A stretch of 64,000 bases of DNA from assembly GCF_001544475.1 (NCBI RefSeq), contig NZ_FCNW02000006.1:124001-188000 (forward strand), in the 5' to 3' direction. Shown piece by piece: positions 47,542 through 56,070 of the stretch. Source of the stretch: Caballeronia humi (GTDB lineage Bacteria; Pseudomonadota; Gammaproteobacteria; Burkholderiales; Burkholderiaceae). The notes under the pieces are model-generated. The model saw nothing but the letters and a program-made list of their open reading frames with translations. It did no database searches and was not told where the DNA came from. The position numbers and the translations under genes were made by a program. Every line of letters starts with the position of its first letter. The first letter of the stretch is position 1.

Positions 47542-48744
47542 TCAGGCGATTTGCAATAACAGGCCTTTCAGGTATTCGCCTTCCGGAAACGCCGTCAGAA
47601 GCGGGTGATCGACGCCCGCTCCAAGCCGCTTTAGGATGCGCGCGTCGACTTTTGCGTCCGCCGCCGCGCCCGCGACGATCTTCTGGAACAGATCGGCGTC
47701 GATCGCGCCGGAGCACGAGTACGTGAAAAGCAGCCCGCCCGGGCGCAGCAGCTTGAATCCGGTGAGGTTGATGTCCTTGTAGGCGCGCGCCGCCCGATCC
47801 ACATGCTCCCGCGACGGCGCGAACTTCGGCGGATCGAGCACGATCAGGTCGAAGCGCTCGCCTTCGTCGTAAAGGCGCCGAAGCGTCTTGAACGCGTCGG
47901 CGTCGAGCCATTGGGCGCGTTCCGGGTCGAAGCCGTTTGCGAGCACGTTCTGCTGGGCCAAAGCCAGTGCCTCGCCCGACGAATCGATCGACACCACGCG
48001 CTTCGCCCCGCCTTTCAACGCCGCAAGCGAAAAACCGCCCGTGTAGCAGAAGCAGTTCAGTACGTCGCGCTCGCGGGCGTATTCGGCGACGAGCACGCGG
48101 TTGTCGCGCTGATCGACGTAGAAGCCCGTCTTGTGACCGTTTTTCACGTCGACGTGATAGCGCACGCCGCATTCGTTCGCGATCAGCGTCTCTGGCGGCG
48201 GATCGCCGGCTAACACGCCCGTGATCTGTTCGAGCCCCTCTTTCTGGCGAATCGACACGTCCGAGCGCTCGTACACGTTCGGGCAGCCGGTCGCGTTGGT
48301 GAGCGCGTCGACGATCGCGGTCTTCCACGATTCGACGCCCGTCGCCATGAACTGGCAGACGAGCTGGCCGCGCTTCGACTCATCGTCGGCGATGTAGTAG
48401 TCGACGATCAGCCCCGGCAGGCCGTCTGCCTCGCCGAAGATCAGACGCGTCGCACCGGTATCGCGGATCATCGCCGCGCGGTGGGCGATCGCCCGCTGCA
48501 CGCGGCGCTTGAAGAACGCGTGGTCGATCGGCTCGGTTTCGTCGAAACTCCAGACGCGCGCGCGGATCTGCGACTGCGGGCTGTACGACGCGCGCGCGAG
48601 AAAGCGCCCGTCGTGCGAGCGGACGATAACGGTCGCGCCGGGCGCCGGCTTGCCGTCGATGTGTTCGATCGCGTTCGCGTAAATCCACGGATGACGGCGC
48701 GCGAGCGACTTTTCCTTCGCCGGTTTGAGCGTGATGGTGTTCAT
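47542..48744 (-). CDS. rlmI: 23S rRNA (cytosine-1962-C5)-methyltransferase
   Basis: A 400-residue SAM-dependent rRNA methyltransferase of the RlmI type. An N-terminal PUA domain (LKPAKEKSLARRHPWIYANAIEHI) is followed by the EEHD-like region and the Rossmann domain with VLNCFCYTGGFSLAALKGGAKRVVSIDSS (SAM site) and the catalytic-loop FDLIVLDPPKFAPS. It modifies C1962 of 23S rRNA in relatives. It is the last gene of the lpxL-dapF-DUF484-xerC-rlmI minus-strand run, 42 nt after xerC. Confidence 0.92.
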   Translation of the reverse strand: MNTITLKPAKEKSLARRHPWIYANAIEHIDGKPAPGATVIVRSHDGRFLARASYSPQSQIRARVWSFDETEPIDHAFFKRRVQRAIAHRAAMIRDTGATRLIFGEADGLPGLIVDYYIADDESKRGQLVCQFMATGVESWKTAIVDALTNATGCPNVYERSDVSIRQKEGLEQITGVLAGDPPPETLIANECGVRYHVDVKNGHKTGFYVDQRDNRVLVAEYARERDVLNCFCYTGGFSLAALKGGAKRVVSIDSSGEALALAQQNVLANGFDPERAQWLDADAFKTLRRLYDEGERFDLIVLDPPKFAPSREHVDRAARAYKDINLTGFKLLRPGGLLFTYSCSGAIDADLFQKIVAGAAADAKVDARILKRLGAGVDHPLLTAFPEGEYLKGLLLQIA

Positions 48745-48786
48745 GGGTCTGCAGGTTTGGGCGCTTATAAAGTGCGCCAGGGAGAA

Positions 48787-49710
48787 TCAGTCGCGCTTCT
48801 TGGCGCGTGGATGCGCCGAATCGTAGACGCGTGCGAGATGCTGGAAATCGAGCGACGTATAGACCTGCGTCGCGGTGATACTCGCGTGGCCGAGCAGTTC
48901 CTGCACCGCGCGCAGGTCGCCGCTCGACTGCAGGACGTGCGTCGCGAACGAATGCCGCAGCACGTGGGGATGCACGTTCGACGGGATGCCGGCGAGCAGC
49001 GCCATGCGTTTCACGCGGTCGCGCACGACGTTCGGCGACATCCGGTTGCCGCGCACCGACAGGAACAGCGCATACGGGTCGAGCTTGACGAACTCACCGC
49101 GCACATCCATCCAGGCGCGCAGCGCGTCAATGGCTTTGCGGCCGACCGGCACCTTGCGCCGCTTTCCGCCCTTGCCGAACACATTGACTTCCGTGTTCGG
49201 CAGATCGAGCCAGCTGACGGATTCGTGATCCTTCGTCTTGATCTCGAAAATATCGAGACTCACGAGCTCCGAGAGCCGCAAGCCCGACGAATAAAACAGT
49301 TCCAGGATGGCATGATCGCGCAGCGCTTCGGTCGTGTTGGCGTGGGGCGCTTCCATCAACGTGTTGGCGTCGTCGACGGAGAGCGCCTTTGGCAGCGTTT
49401 TGGCGCCCTTCGGCGCGCGCACGGTCGCCACCGGGTTCGCCGCCATCTCCACGCGCTCCGCCAGCCAGCGATAAAACGCCCGCCACGCCGAAAGCCGATG
49501 CGCGATCGAGCGCGCCGTCAGCCCGCCGGCATGCGCGCGCGACACGGCGCCGCGCATGTCGCTCGCGGCGAGCGTTTCGAGCGCGCGGCCGTTCGCCAGC
49601 TTCTTCAGCTCATCGAGTTCGTGCGTGTAGCCGCGCAGCGTGTGCGCCGACAGCCGCCGCTCGTGCTCGAGCATCGACAGATAGGCGGCTACGGGATCGG
49701 CGGCGTTCAT
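48787..49710 (-). CDS. xerC: tyrosine recombinase XerC
   Basis: A 307-residue site-specific recombinase that resolves chromosome dimers at dif with XerD and FtsK. The N-terminal core-binding domain is followed by the catalytic residues: R in SSGLRLSELV, K in GKGGKRRKVP, H-x-x-R in HPHVLRHSFATH, and the nucleophilic tyrosine in ITATQVYTSLD. Placement after dapF and DUF484 is the usual proteobacterial order and distinguishes this housekeeping gene from a mobile-element integrase. Confidence 0.95.
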   Translation of the reverse strand: MNAADPVAAYLSMLEHERRLSAHTLRGYTHELDELKKLANGRALETLAASDMRGAVSRAHAGGLTARSIAHRLSAWRAFYRWLAERVEMAANPVATVRAPKGAKTLPKALSVDDANTLMEAPHANTTEALRDHAILELFYSSGLRLSELVSLDIFEIKTKDHESVSWLDLPNTEVNVFGKGGKRRKVPVGRKAIDALRAWMDVRGEFVKLDPYALFLSVRGNRMSPNVVRDRVKRMALLAGIPSNVHPHVLRHSFATHVLQSSGDLRAVQELLGHASITATQVYTSLDFQHLARVYDSAHPRAKKRD

Positions 49711-49728
49711 CGCTTGGTCGCTCGGCTT

Positions 49729-50448
49729 TTAGTGCGGCAGCAGGCGGCTCAGCGCCGCGCTGGCGAGTGCCGCGATCTGCGTGAGGAAATCGGTCGCCAT
49801 GCCTTCGTGAAAACGGCGCGGGTCGGGCGACCCCATCACGAGCAGGCCGAAGGCCGGCGCTTCCGGTCCGGCGAGCGGGTCGCGCAGCGCGAGCAGCGCA
49901 ATGGATTCGGTGGTGTTCGCGGAATCGACGACGCCATCCGTCGTCGCCGATGCCACCGACACCGAACTCGCCGAAGTCAGCCACTGCGCTGCTTCGAAGC
50001 CGGTATTCGCGCCGCAATACGGCGTCGCGAGGCTGTTCGCGAAAATCCGCACTTCCTCGCCGGCGCTGCGCGCGAAATCGGCCTGCGAATACGGCTCGGC
50101 GACGTCCCACACCCGCAGCGCGGCCTGCGGCACGTCGAAGGTTTCGCAGAGGCCCGCGCTGATGGTTTTCGGCAGCGCGTGCGGATCGCGCTCGCCCATC
50201 ACGCGAATCGTCCAGCGATTGAATTTCGACGCGATGCTGTCGTTTTCGTGGCCGTAGCGCAGCAATTCGGCGAGACGCCGTTCGAGTTGCTTGTTCTTGT
50301 CGCGCAGCATTTCCATCTGGCGTTCCTGCAGCGACACCGCCGACTTGCCGTGCGGATTCGAAAGACGGATAGTGCCGAGCAACTCCGCGTGCTCGGCGAA
50401 GAAATCGGGGTTGTCGAGCAGGTAATCGGCGACTTCGCGTTCGTTCAT
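49729..50448 (-). CDS. DUF484 family protein
   Basis: A 239-residue protein of family DUF484, distantly GAF-like. The N-terminal MNEREVADYLLDNPDFFAEHAELL signature is followed by LSNPHGKSAVSLQERQMEMLRDKNKQLERRL (coiled coil) and a C-terminal GAF-like sheet with LLVMGSPDPRRF. The function is unknown; position between dapF and xerC is conserved in many proteobacteria. It is separated from dapF by 43 nt. Confidence 0.92.
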   Translation of the reverse strand: MNEREVADYLLDNPDFFAEHAELLGTIRLSNPHGKSAVSLQERQMEMLRDKNKQLERRLAELLRYGHENDSIASKFNRWTIRVMGERDPHALPKTISAGLCETFDVPQAALRVWDVAEPYSQADFARSAGEEVRIFANSLATPYCGANTGFEAAQWLTSASSVSVASATTDGVVDSANTTESIALLALRDPLAGPEAPAFGLLVMGSPDPRRFHEGMATDFLTQIAALASAALSRLLPH

Positions 50449-50491
50449 GGTCTCGGCTGGTTATCCATATTGATGCGTGATGCGCGCGGCA

Positions 50492-51358
50492 TCAGTCGGC
50501 GAGTTCGATTTCGCCTTCGAAGACGGTCGTGGCGGGGCCGGCCATCAGGAGCGGCGCGGATTCGTCCGCGGCGCCGGCCCAGGTGATCGTCAGCGTGCCG
50601 CCGTGCGTCGCGACGCGCACCGGTGAATCGAGCAGGCCGCGCCGGATGCCCGCCGCGACCGCCGCGCACGCGCCCGTGCCGCACGCGAGCGTTTCGCCCG
50701 CGCCGCGCTCGTAGACGCGCAGCTTCACCGTGCTTCGATCGACGATCTGCATGAAACCCGCGTTCACCTTGTTGGGAAAGCGCGCGTGCTTTTCGACGAG
50801 CGGCCCTTCCTCCAGCACGGGATACGCCTCCACATCGCCGACGATCTGCACCGCGTGCGGATTGCCCATCGATACCGCTGAAATCCAGCGCGTCTCACCG
50901 TTCAAGTCGAGCGGCCAGAGCGTGTCGGCGCCTTCCCGGCGGCCTTCGAGGCCCTTCGCGTCGAACGGCACGCGGGGTGGATCGAACACCGGACTGCCCA
51001 TATCGACGACGACTTCGCCGTTTCCCAGCATCGTCAGCGTGATGACGCCCTGCTGGACCTGTACGCGCACGCTCGCCGCGCCCGTCAGACCGCGATCGCG
51101 CACGAATTTCACGAAGCAGCGCGCACCGTTGCCGCAATGCTCGACTTCGCCGCCGTCGCAATTGAAGATGCGGTACTTGAAATCGACGCCGTCGATGGTC
51201 GGCTTCTCGACGAGCAGCAACTGGTCCGCGCCGACGCCGAAGTGCCGGTTCGCGAGCGCGCGCACCTGCGCCTCGCTCAAGTTGAGCGGTTTTGTGTAGC
51301 CGTCGAGCACGACAAAGTCGTTGCCCGCGCCGTGCATCTTGGTGAATTTGAGTTTCAT
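50492..51358 (-). CDS. dapF: diaminopimelate epimerase
   Basis: A 288-residue PLP-independent epimerase that converts LL- to meso-diaminopimelate for lysine and peptidoglycan synthesis. The two catalytic cysteines lie in [10 protein letters not shown] and [15 protein letters not shown]. The N-terminal [17 protein letters not shown] block is diagnostic. It sits 76 nt after lpxL and upstream of DUF484-xerC, on the minus strand. Confidence 0.97.
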   Translation of the reverse strand: MKLKFTKMHGAGNDFVVLDGYTKPLNLSEAQVRALANRHFGVGADQLLLVEKPTIDGVDFKYRIFNCDGGEVEHCGNGARCFVKFVRDRGLTGAASVRVQVQQGVITLTMLGNGEVVVDMGSPVFDPPRVPFDAKGLEGRREGADTLWPLDLNGETRWISAVSMGNPHAVQIVGDVEAYPVLEEGPLVEKHARFPNKVNAGFMQIVDRSTVKLRVYERGAGETLACGTGACAAVAAGIRRGLLDSPVRVATHGGTLTITWAGAADESAPLLMAGPATTVFEGEIELAD

Positions 51359-51434
51359 GGCCGCTATTGTATGTGAGCGGAGCGCGCCGGACCTTCAGCC
51401 GAATGGCCAACGCCGAGGGCTTTCAGTCAGCGTG

Positions 51435-52319
51435 TCAGTAAAGCCCCGGCTCGCCAGGCGGACGCGTCTTGAAACGCTTGTGGACCCAATAATATTGTTC
51501 GGGAAGCCGCGGAATCTGCTCTTCGAGGAATTCGTTCATGCGGCGCGCGTCGGCTTCGTCATCGCCGGTCGGATAATTTTCCCAAGGTTTGAAGATTTTC
51601 AGCCGATAACCCTTGTACCCCGGCAGCACTTCGCCGATGAACGGCACCAGTTGCGCGTGTCCCGCCTTCGCGAGCCGACCGACTGCGGTCAGCGTGCAGG
51701 TCGGGATGCCGAAGAAGGGCACGAACGCCGAATTGCGCATGCCGTAGTCCATGTCGGCGCCGAGCATCACCGGTTTGCGGTCGCGCAGCCAGCGCAGCAC
51801 GATGCGCGCGCTGTCGGCGCGGCTCGCCATGTCGGCGCCGAAGCGGGCGCGCTGCCGTTTCGCGATGTCCTCGATCTGCGGATTCGAAAACGGCTGGTAG
51901 AGCGACCCGCACTGCCGGTGCAGCGAGTAATTGAGGAAGATCGATCCCGCCTCGATGCCGACGAAATGCAGCCCGAGGAAGAGTGTGGGCGGCAGGTCGG
52001 GATCGGAGAGATCGACGGCGCTATCGACTTCGATCAGTTTTTCGAGTTTTTTCGCTGAGCCGAACCATTGCACGCTGCGCTCGACGTAACTGCGGATCGC
52101 GTGCCGGAAGTGCATCTGCGCGACTTCTTCGCGGCGCTCAGGCGTCCATTCGGGGAAGCACAGGCGCAAATTCGTGTGAACGATGCGTTTTCTGCTGCTC
52201 GGGATCTGGTAGAGCAGCCAGCCCAGACCATCGCCGAAACGGGCGGTGATGCCGTACGGGATGATCGCGAGGAATTTGAGGAAACCGACTGCGAGCGCGA
52301 TGCCGAACCGCCCTAGCAT
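51435..52319 (-). CDS. lpxL: lipid A biosynthesis lauroyl-type acyltransferase
   Basis: A 294-residue inner-membrane acyltransferase (LpxL/HtrB family) adding a secondary acyl chain to Kdo-lipid A. One N-terminal membrane segment (about 7-25) is followed by the catalytic HX4E motif in LGLHFVGIEAGS and the RKP and YGMRNSAFVPFFG blocks. ATG 52319 (MLGRFGIALAVGFLKFLA) is preferred; the frame to 52406 adds 29 residues and would run into the metK promoter. Acyl-chain choice cannot be read. First gene of the minus-strand run, divergent from metK. Confidence 0.88.
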   Translation of the reverse strand: MLGRFGIALAVGFLKFLAIIPYGITARFGDGLGWLLYQIPSSRKRIVHTNLRLCFPEWTPERREEVAQMHFRHAIRSYVERSVQWFGSAKKLEKLIEVDSAVDLSDPDLPPTLFLGLHFVGIEAGSIFLNYSLHRQCGSLYQPFSNPQIEDIAKRQRARFGADMASRADSARIVLRWLRDRKPVMLGADMDYGMRNSAFVPFFGIPTCTLTAVGRLAKAGHAQLVPFIGEVLPGYKGYRLKIFKPWENYPTGDDEADARRMNEFLEEQIPRLPEQYYWVHKRFKTRPPGEPGLY

Positions 52320-52399
52320 GGCTCGCTCCGGCAATTGGACGGCCGCTCGGAGCGGGCTGAAAGTAGAGGCGGGACGAATGGCGGCAAGCGTTCGGCTCT

Positions 52400-52426
52400 G
52401 TGACAAAGGTAGGAAAACGCTATAAT
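52400..52426 (+). promoter_or_regulatory. metK promoter
   Basis: GTGACA (-35, 52400-52405), a 15-nt spacer and a perfect TATAAT (-10, 52421-52426). RNA should start at about 52432-52433, which is exactly where the first leader helix begins. Confidence 0.7.
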
Positions 52427-52431
52427 AAAAC

Positions 52432-52584
52432 CTTCGCCGAGTTAATGGACAACTTGCGGGGCGAAGCCGGAAGCGCCAAAAAGGGGCGGCCGGAAAGAGT
52501 AATCCGCTAAAGCGTCGCCGCTTCAGACTCCAAACGAAGTCGGCTACGTGAGCAAATCAACCGTACTTAATGGAGTCTGAAGCG
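52432..52584 (+). ncRNA. structured metK leader, candidate cis-regulatory RNA
   Basis: About 150 nt of leader with successive helices. P1 pairs CTTCGCC (52432-52438) with GGCGAAG (52460-52466). P2 starts with CCGG (52467-52470) and CCGG (52490-52493) and continues with CGCC and GGCG. A small hairpin AAGCG-TCGC-CGCTT (52510-52523) competes with a 13-bp helix between CGCTTCAGACTCC (52519-52531) and its complement (52572-52584). That helix covers the GGAG ribosome site and the first base of the GTG start. The arrangement is that of a translational riboswitch; the ligand (S-adenosylmethionine?) is a guess. I do not recognise a known SAM or SAH class. Confidence 0.55.
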
Positions 52585-53771
52585 TGTCAAACGACTATCT
52601 GTTTACATCCGAATCTGTGTCCGAAGGCCACCCGGACAAGGTCGCCGATCAAATCTCCGACGCCATCCTCGATGCCATCCTGGCACAGGACAAGTATTCA
52701 CGCGTCGCGGCTGAAACCCTTTGCAACACCGGTCTCGTCGTCCTCGCGGGCGAAATCACGACCACCGCCAACGTCGACTACATCCAGGTCGCGCGTGAAA
52801 CCATCAAGCGCATCGGCTACGACAACACCGATTACGGTATCGACTATCGCGGCTGCGCGGTGCTCGTCGCCTATGACAAGCAATCGCCGGACATCGCGCA
52901 GGGCGTGAACACGGCCCACGACGACAACCTCGACCAGGGCGCCGGCGACCAGGGCCTGATGTTCGGCTACGCGTGCGACGAAACGCCCGAACTGATGCCG
53001 CTGCCGATCCACCTGTCGCACCGCCTGGTCGAGCGTCAGGCGAATTTGCGCCGCGACGGCCGTCTGCCGTGGCTGCGCCCGGACGCGAAGTCGCAAGTGA
53101 CCGTGCGCTACGTCGATGGAAAGGCCCATTCCATCGACACCGTCGTGCTCTCCACGCAGCACGCGCCGGACATCGACCTCACCGATCTGCGCGAAGCCGT
53201 GATCGAAGAGATCATCAAGCCGACGCTGCCCGCCGATCTCATCAAGGGCGACATCAAGTTCCTCGTGAACCCGACCGGGCGTTTCGTGATCGGCGGTCCG
53301 CAAGGCGATTGCGGTCTGACGGGCCGCAAGATCATCGTCGATACGTACGGCGGCGCGGCGCCCCACGGCGGCGGCGCGTTCTCGGGCAAGGACCCGTCGA
53401 AGGTCGATCGCTCGGCGGCTTATGCTGGCCGTTATGTCGCGAAGAACGTCGTCGCGGCAGGGCTGGCTTCGCGCTGCCTGATCCAGGTGTCGTACGCCAT
53501 TGGCGTGGCGCGCCCGACTTCGGTGATGGTCAACACATTCGGCACCGGCCGCGTGTCGGATGCGGAAATCACGAAGCTCGTGCTCGATCACTTCGATCTG
53601 CGTCCGAAGGGCATTATCCAGATGCTCGATTTGCTGCGTCCGATCTACGAAAAATCTGCGGCATATGGTCACTTCGGCCGCGAAGAACCGGAATTCTCCT
53701 GGGAATTCACCGATAGGGCGCTCGCGCTTGCAGAAGCTGCCGGTACGGAGCCGGTCGTTCAGGTCGCCTGA
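52584..53771 (+). CDS. metK: S-adenosylmethionine synthetase
   Basis: A 395-residue enzyme that makes S-adenosylmethionine from methionine and ATP. Signature segments are [16 protein letters not shown] at 15-30, [12 protein letters not shown], the lysine in [12 protein letters not shown] and the P-loop-like [19 protein letters not shown]. The start is GTG 52584, preceded by GGAG within a 13-bp inverted repeat, so translation is probably regulated by the leader. It is transcribed alone and ends at a strong terminator. Confidence 0.97.
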   Translation: MSNDYLFTSESVSEGHPDKVADQISDAILDAILAQDKYSRVAAETLCNTGLVVLAGEITTTANVDYIQVARETIKRIGYDNTDYGIDYRGCAVLVAYDKQSPDIAQGVNTAHDDNLDQGAGDQGLMFGYACDETPELMPLPIHLSHRLVERQANLRRDGRLPWLRPDAKSQVTVRYVDGKAHSIDTVVLSTQHAPDIDLTDLREAVIEEIIKPTLPADLIKGDIKFLVNPTGRFVIGGPQGDCGLTGRKIIVDTYGGAAPHGGGAFSGKDPSKVDRSAAYAGRYVAKNVVAAGLASRCLIQVSYAIGVARPTSVMVNTFGTGRVSDAEITKLVLDHFDLRPKGIIQMLDLLRPIYEKSAAYGHFGREEPEFSWEFTDRALALAEAAGTEPVVQVA

Positions 53772-53793
53772 AAGCGGTCCAGCATCGCTTCAT

Positions 53794-53821
53794 AAAAAAC
53801 CCGGTTCGCCGGGTTTTTTTT
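53794..53821. terminator. metK terminator
   Basis: AACCCGG and CCGGG-TT arms around a TTCG tetraloop (stem core 53798-53804 with 53809-53815), preceded by an A run and followed by eight T. It could also terminate minus-strand transcription. Confidence 0.93.
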
Positions 53822-53859
53822 CGTCCGCTCGAAGGGCACGGTGCTGTATCGGACGATTT

Positions 53860-54290
53860 TCGCGATTCGCTTCGACGGCTGCGGGGAATATGCGGTGGTG
53901 AAAGCAGGGCGCGCAGATGCCGTGGCATTTGGCCGCGCGCTTGTGACGAATTCGCTTCGAGAAAGGCCCGGTTCGCTACAACGGTTTCGGGATGGTGGAG
54001 AAAGCAGGTGCGCGGATGCTGTGGCCCTTTGGCCGCGCTTCTGGCGAATTCGCGTCAAGGAGAACGCGGTTCACCTAGAAGGGCGGCGGGATGCGGAGAA
54101 ATCAGGGCGCGCGGATGCCGTGGACTTTGGTCGCGCTTCTGGCGAATTGGCGTCAAGAAAAACCAACGGCTTCGGGAAAATACGGCGGGGAAAGCGAAGC
54201 GCAGAGATGCTGCAGCCTTAGACCGCGCGTTTCTGGCGAATCCCGATCAGGACGAGCGCATCAGACTCTCGCGCGCGGCTCAGCGAACGC
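53860..54290 (+). repeat. degenerate tandem repeat of about 97 nt, old-yellow-enzyme gene relics
   Basis: Units begin near 53901, 54001, 54099 and 54191 (lengths 100, 98, 92 and about 100 nt), with a partial unit before the first. Each opens with AAAGCAGG or a variant, then GCGCGGATGCCGTGG and a TTTGGCCGCGC...CTGGCGAAT core. Translated, the core reads GRADAVAFGR in unit 1, DAVDFGR in unit 3 and DRAFLANPDQDERIRL in unit 4, in changing frames. This matches the C-terminal segment of old-yellow-enzyme (NADH:flavin oxidoreductase) proteins. No intact gene of that family is in the window. A 126-codon open frame (53841-54221) runs through it but is not called. Confidence 0.75.
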
Positions 54291-54356
54291 GGCGACGGTG
54301 AAGAGGCTGCACTGTCTGTCCGACGCTCGACGAAACCGAAGCCGGTGCTTAAAAAA

Positions 54357-54707
54357 TCAGCGCGCCGCGAAGGCGAACCAGCCGGCGCTGCTGGTCGAGA
54401 GGCGCCGCGGACGGCGGCTCGTGAGTGCAGCAGCGCGTGGCTTCGGAACCGGCGCGCGCAATTGCGCCGGACGCCGCAGCAGCGCCTTCAGCGAGACACG
54501 TCGCGACGCCGCGCGCACGCGCAGCGTCAGGAAAAATCCGCGAAACCACGAACGGATGCCGTCGACCGGGTGCACGTACTTCAGTTGCTCCGCGATGGCC
54601 TTCGTGCGCGCGGAGTGATGACGCAGCGCGCGAACGACGCCGCGACGGGCAGGACGCGCCGCACGAGCGGCGACGCGGGTAAGGCTCAAGGCAAATCGGT
54701 TGGTCAT
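54357..54707 (-). CDS. small basic hypothetical protein
   Basis: A 116-residue, very arginine/alanine-rich frame starting MTNRFALSLTRVAARAARPARRG. A central part, TKAIAEQLKYVHPVDGIRSWFRGFF, looks like ordinary protein sequence, which is the main reason for calling it. No family is recognised and the ribosome site is weak. A run of T follows the stop on the minus strand. A plus-strand frame (54345-54836) overlaps it and is less protein-like. It may be a real small gene or GC-driven noise next to the repeat array. Confidence 0.45.
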   Translation of the reverse strand: MTNRFALSLTRVAARAARPARRGVVRALRHHSARTKAIAEQLKYVHPVDGIRSWFRGFFLTLRVRAASRRVSLKALLRRPAQLRAPVPKPRAAALTSRRPRRLSTSSAGWFAFAAR

Positions 54708-55048
54708 GGCTTGGTTGTGCGCCGGTTGCGTTCGCGAGAATCGCGCTTCAACTCGACGATAGTCGTCTCAAAAAAGTCGTTCAATGCGTGTTTTTCAGTT
54801 CGATCCGATTGCGACGGCGAAGTTGCACCGAATTGATGCGCGAAGGTTACAAGACAAAGATGACCGTCGTAAGTCCGCGTTTTCCCGCAATTAACGTAGG
54901 AAGCGCTTCAGACAGATAACTTGGAAGTCTCAAGCGTGAGCCCGAAAACCGCGGCAATGCGCGTGGATTTACAATCGTGTATTCGCCCTAATTTGCTTTC
55001 GCGCCTTGCACGCGAGGGAAGCAAAAGCGCCTTACATGTGAGCTGGAA
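54708..55048. other. intergenic region before the PhyH-type gene
   Basis: About 340 nt with no supported gene. It is less GC-rich than its surroundings and should hold the promoters of the 116-residue gene on the minus strand and of the oxygenase gene on the plus strand. No clear pair of hexamers or hairpin was found. Confidence 0.45.
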
Positions 55049-55825
55049 ATGTCTGATCAAAAGTCGTTGCTGTCGAAGAAGGATCAGGTTCGCGAACTGC
55101 GCGAAACGGGTTATGTGATCGTGCCGGGACTCGTGCCACCCGATCGCTGCGCGGCGCTGCTCGAAATCGCGCGACGTCAGTTGAAGGAAGCGGCGGCGCC
55201 CATCGAGTTCGAAGCCGATCTCAAATATCCGGGCGCGCCGGATTCGAAGGATGCGCCCGGTGGCCACACGGCGCGGCGTCTGCTCGACGCGTACGTGCGC
55301 GATCCGCTCTTCGCCGAATGGGCGACGGCACCCGACGTGCGTACATGGATGGAGCTGTATTTCGGCGAGACGCCGGTGCTTTCGCGCGCGCATCACAACT
55401 GCGTGATGACGAAGCATCCGGCGTACGGCAGCCTGACGGGCTGGCATCGCGACGTGCGCTACTGGGCGTTCGAGCGCGACGATCTCGTTTCCGCCTGGAT
55501 CGCGCTCGGGTCGGAGAAAGTGGAAAACGGCGCGCTCTGGTTCGTGCCGATGTCGCACAAGTTGCCGTTCACGTCCGAACGTTTCGACGACGCCAAGTTC
55601 TTCCGCTCCGACATCCCCGAGAACGAGGCGCTGATCCGCACGGCCGTTTCGCCGGAACTGAAGGCGGGTGATGTCGTGTTCTTCCACTGCAACACGCTGC
55701 ATTCCGCCGGCAAAAACCTCTCCGATCAGGTGAAGTTCTCGCTTGTTTACACCTATCACGGCGCGAGCAATGCGCCGCTACCCGGGACGCGCTCGGCGGC
55801 GAAGCCGGAAGTCGACCTGCTCTGA
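55049..55825 (+). CDS. phytanoyl-CoA dioxygenase (PhyH) family protein
   Basis: A 258-residue iron(II)/2-oxoglutarate oxygenase. The iron-binding facial triad is H133 and D135 in GWHRDVRYW and H218 in CNTLHSAGKN. The N-terminal DQVRELRETGYVIVPGLVP is typical of PhyH proteins that hydroxylate small acids or acyl groups. The substrate is unknown; neither neighbour suggests a pathway. The ribosome site before ATG 55049 is poor. It faces the DUF3185 gene convergently with 3 nt between stop codons. Confidence 0.87.
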   Translation: MSDQKSLLSKKDQVRELRETGYVIVPGLVPPDRCAALLEIARRQLKEAAAPIEFEADLKYPGAPDSKDAPGGHTARRLLDAYVRDPLFAEWATAPDVRTWMELYFGETPVLSRAHHNCVMTKHPAYGSLTGWHRDVRYWAFERDDLVSAWIALGSEKVENGALWFVPMSHKLPFTSERFDDAKFFRSDIPENEALIRTAVSPELKAGDVVFFHCNTLHSAGKNLSDQVKFSLVYTYHGASNAPLPGTRSAAKPEVDLL

Positions 55826-55828
55826 GGT

Positions 55829-56035
55829 CTAGCGGCGTCGCGAGGGAACCGTCAGGCCGATGAGCCCGACGAGAGTCGCGACGACGCCGCCCGCGATCAG
55901 CCAGATCGTCTTGTCGGTCGGCGAGCCGGTGAAAAAGCGCGAGACGTCGTTCGACAGTGAATGAAACGACGTGCCGCCGAAATACAGCAGCACGATGCCG
56001 CCGACCAGCAGCGCCGCGGAAATCGCCTTGAGCAT
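55829..56035 (-). CDS. DUF3185 small membrane protein
   Basis: A 68-residue protein of family DUF3185 with two membrane segments (about 4-22 and 45-63) and the conserved middle SNDVSRFFTGSPTDKTIWLIAGG. Function unknown. ATG 56035 has an AGAGGA site about 6 nt upstream on the minus strand; the longer frame to 56239 overlaps the MscS gene and is rejected. It starts 35 nt after the MscS stop and is likely co-transcribed with it, which suggests an envelope or osmotic role only weakly. Confidence 0.88.
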   Translation of the reverse strand: MLKAISAALLVGGIVLLYFGGTSFHSLSNDVSRFFTGSPTDKTIWLIAGGVVATLVGLIGLTVPSRRR

Positions 56036-56070
56036 GAATTCCTCTTTTTCGGGATACGAGGCGCGCCAGA

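Noticed and set aside
48787-49710. Tyrosine recombinase as sign of an integrated element
   Set aside because: Order lpxL-dapF-DUF484-xerC and sequence identify it as housekeeping XerC; there are no att repeats or phage genes.
52570-52908. ATG frame beginning 14 nt before the metK start
   Set aside because: It is out of frame with metK and encodes no recognisable product; GTG 52584 gives the canonical enzyme.
53841-54221. 126-codon open frame through the tandem repeats
   Set aside because: Open only by chance of composition; the old-yellow-enzyme-like core is read in different frames in different units, so this is relic DNA and not a repeat protein.
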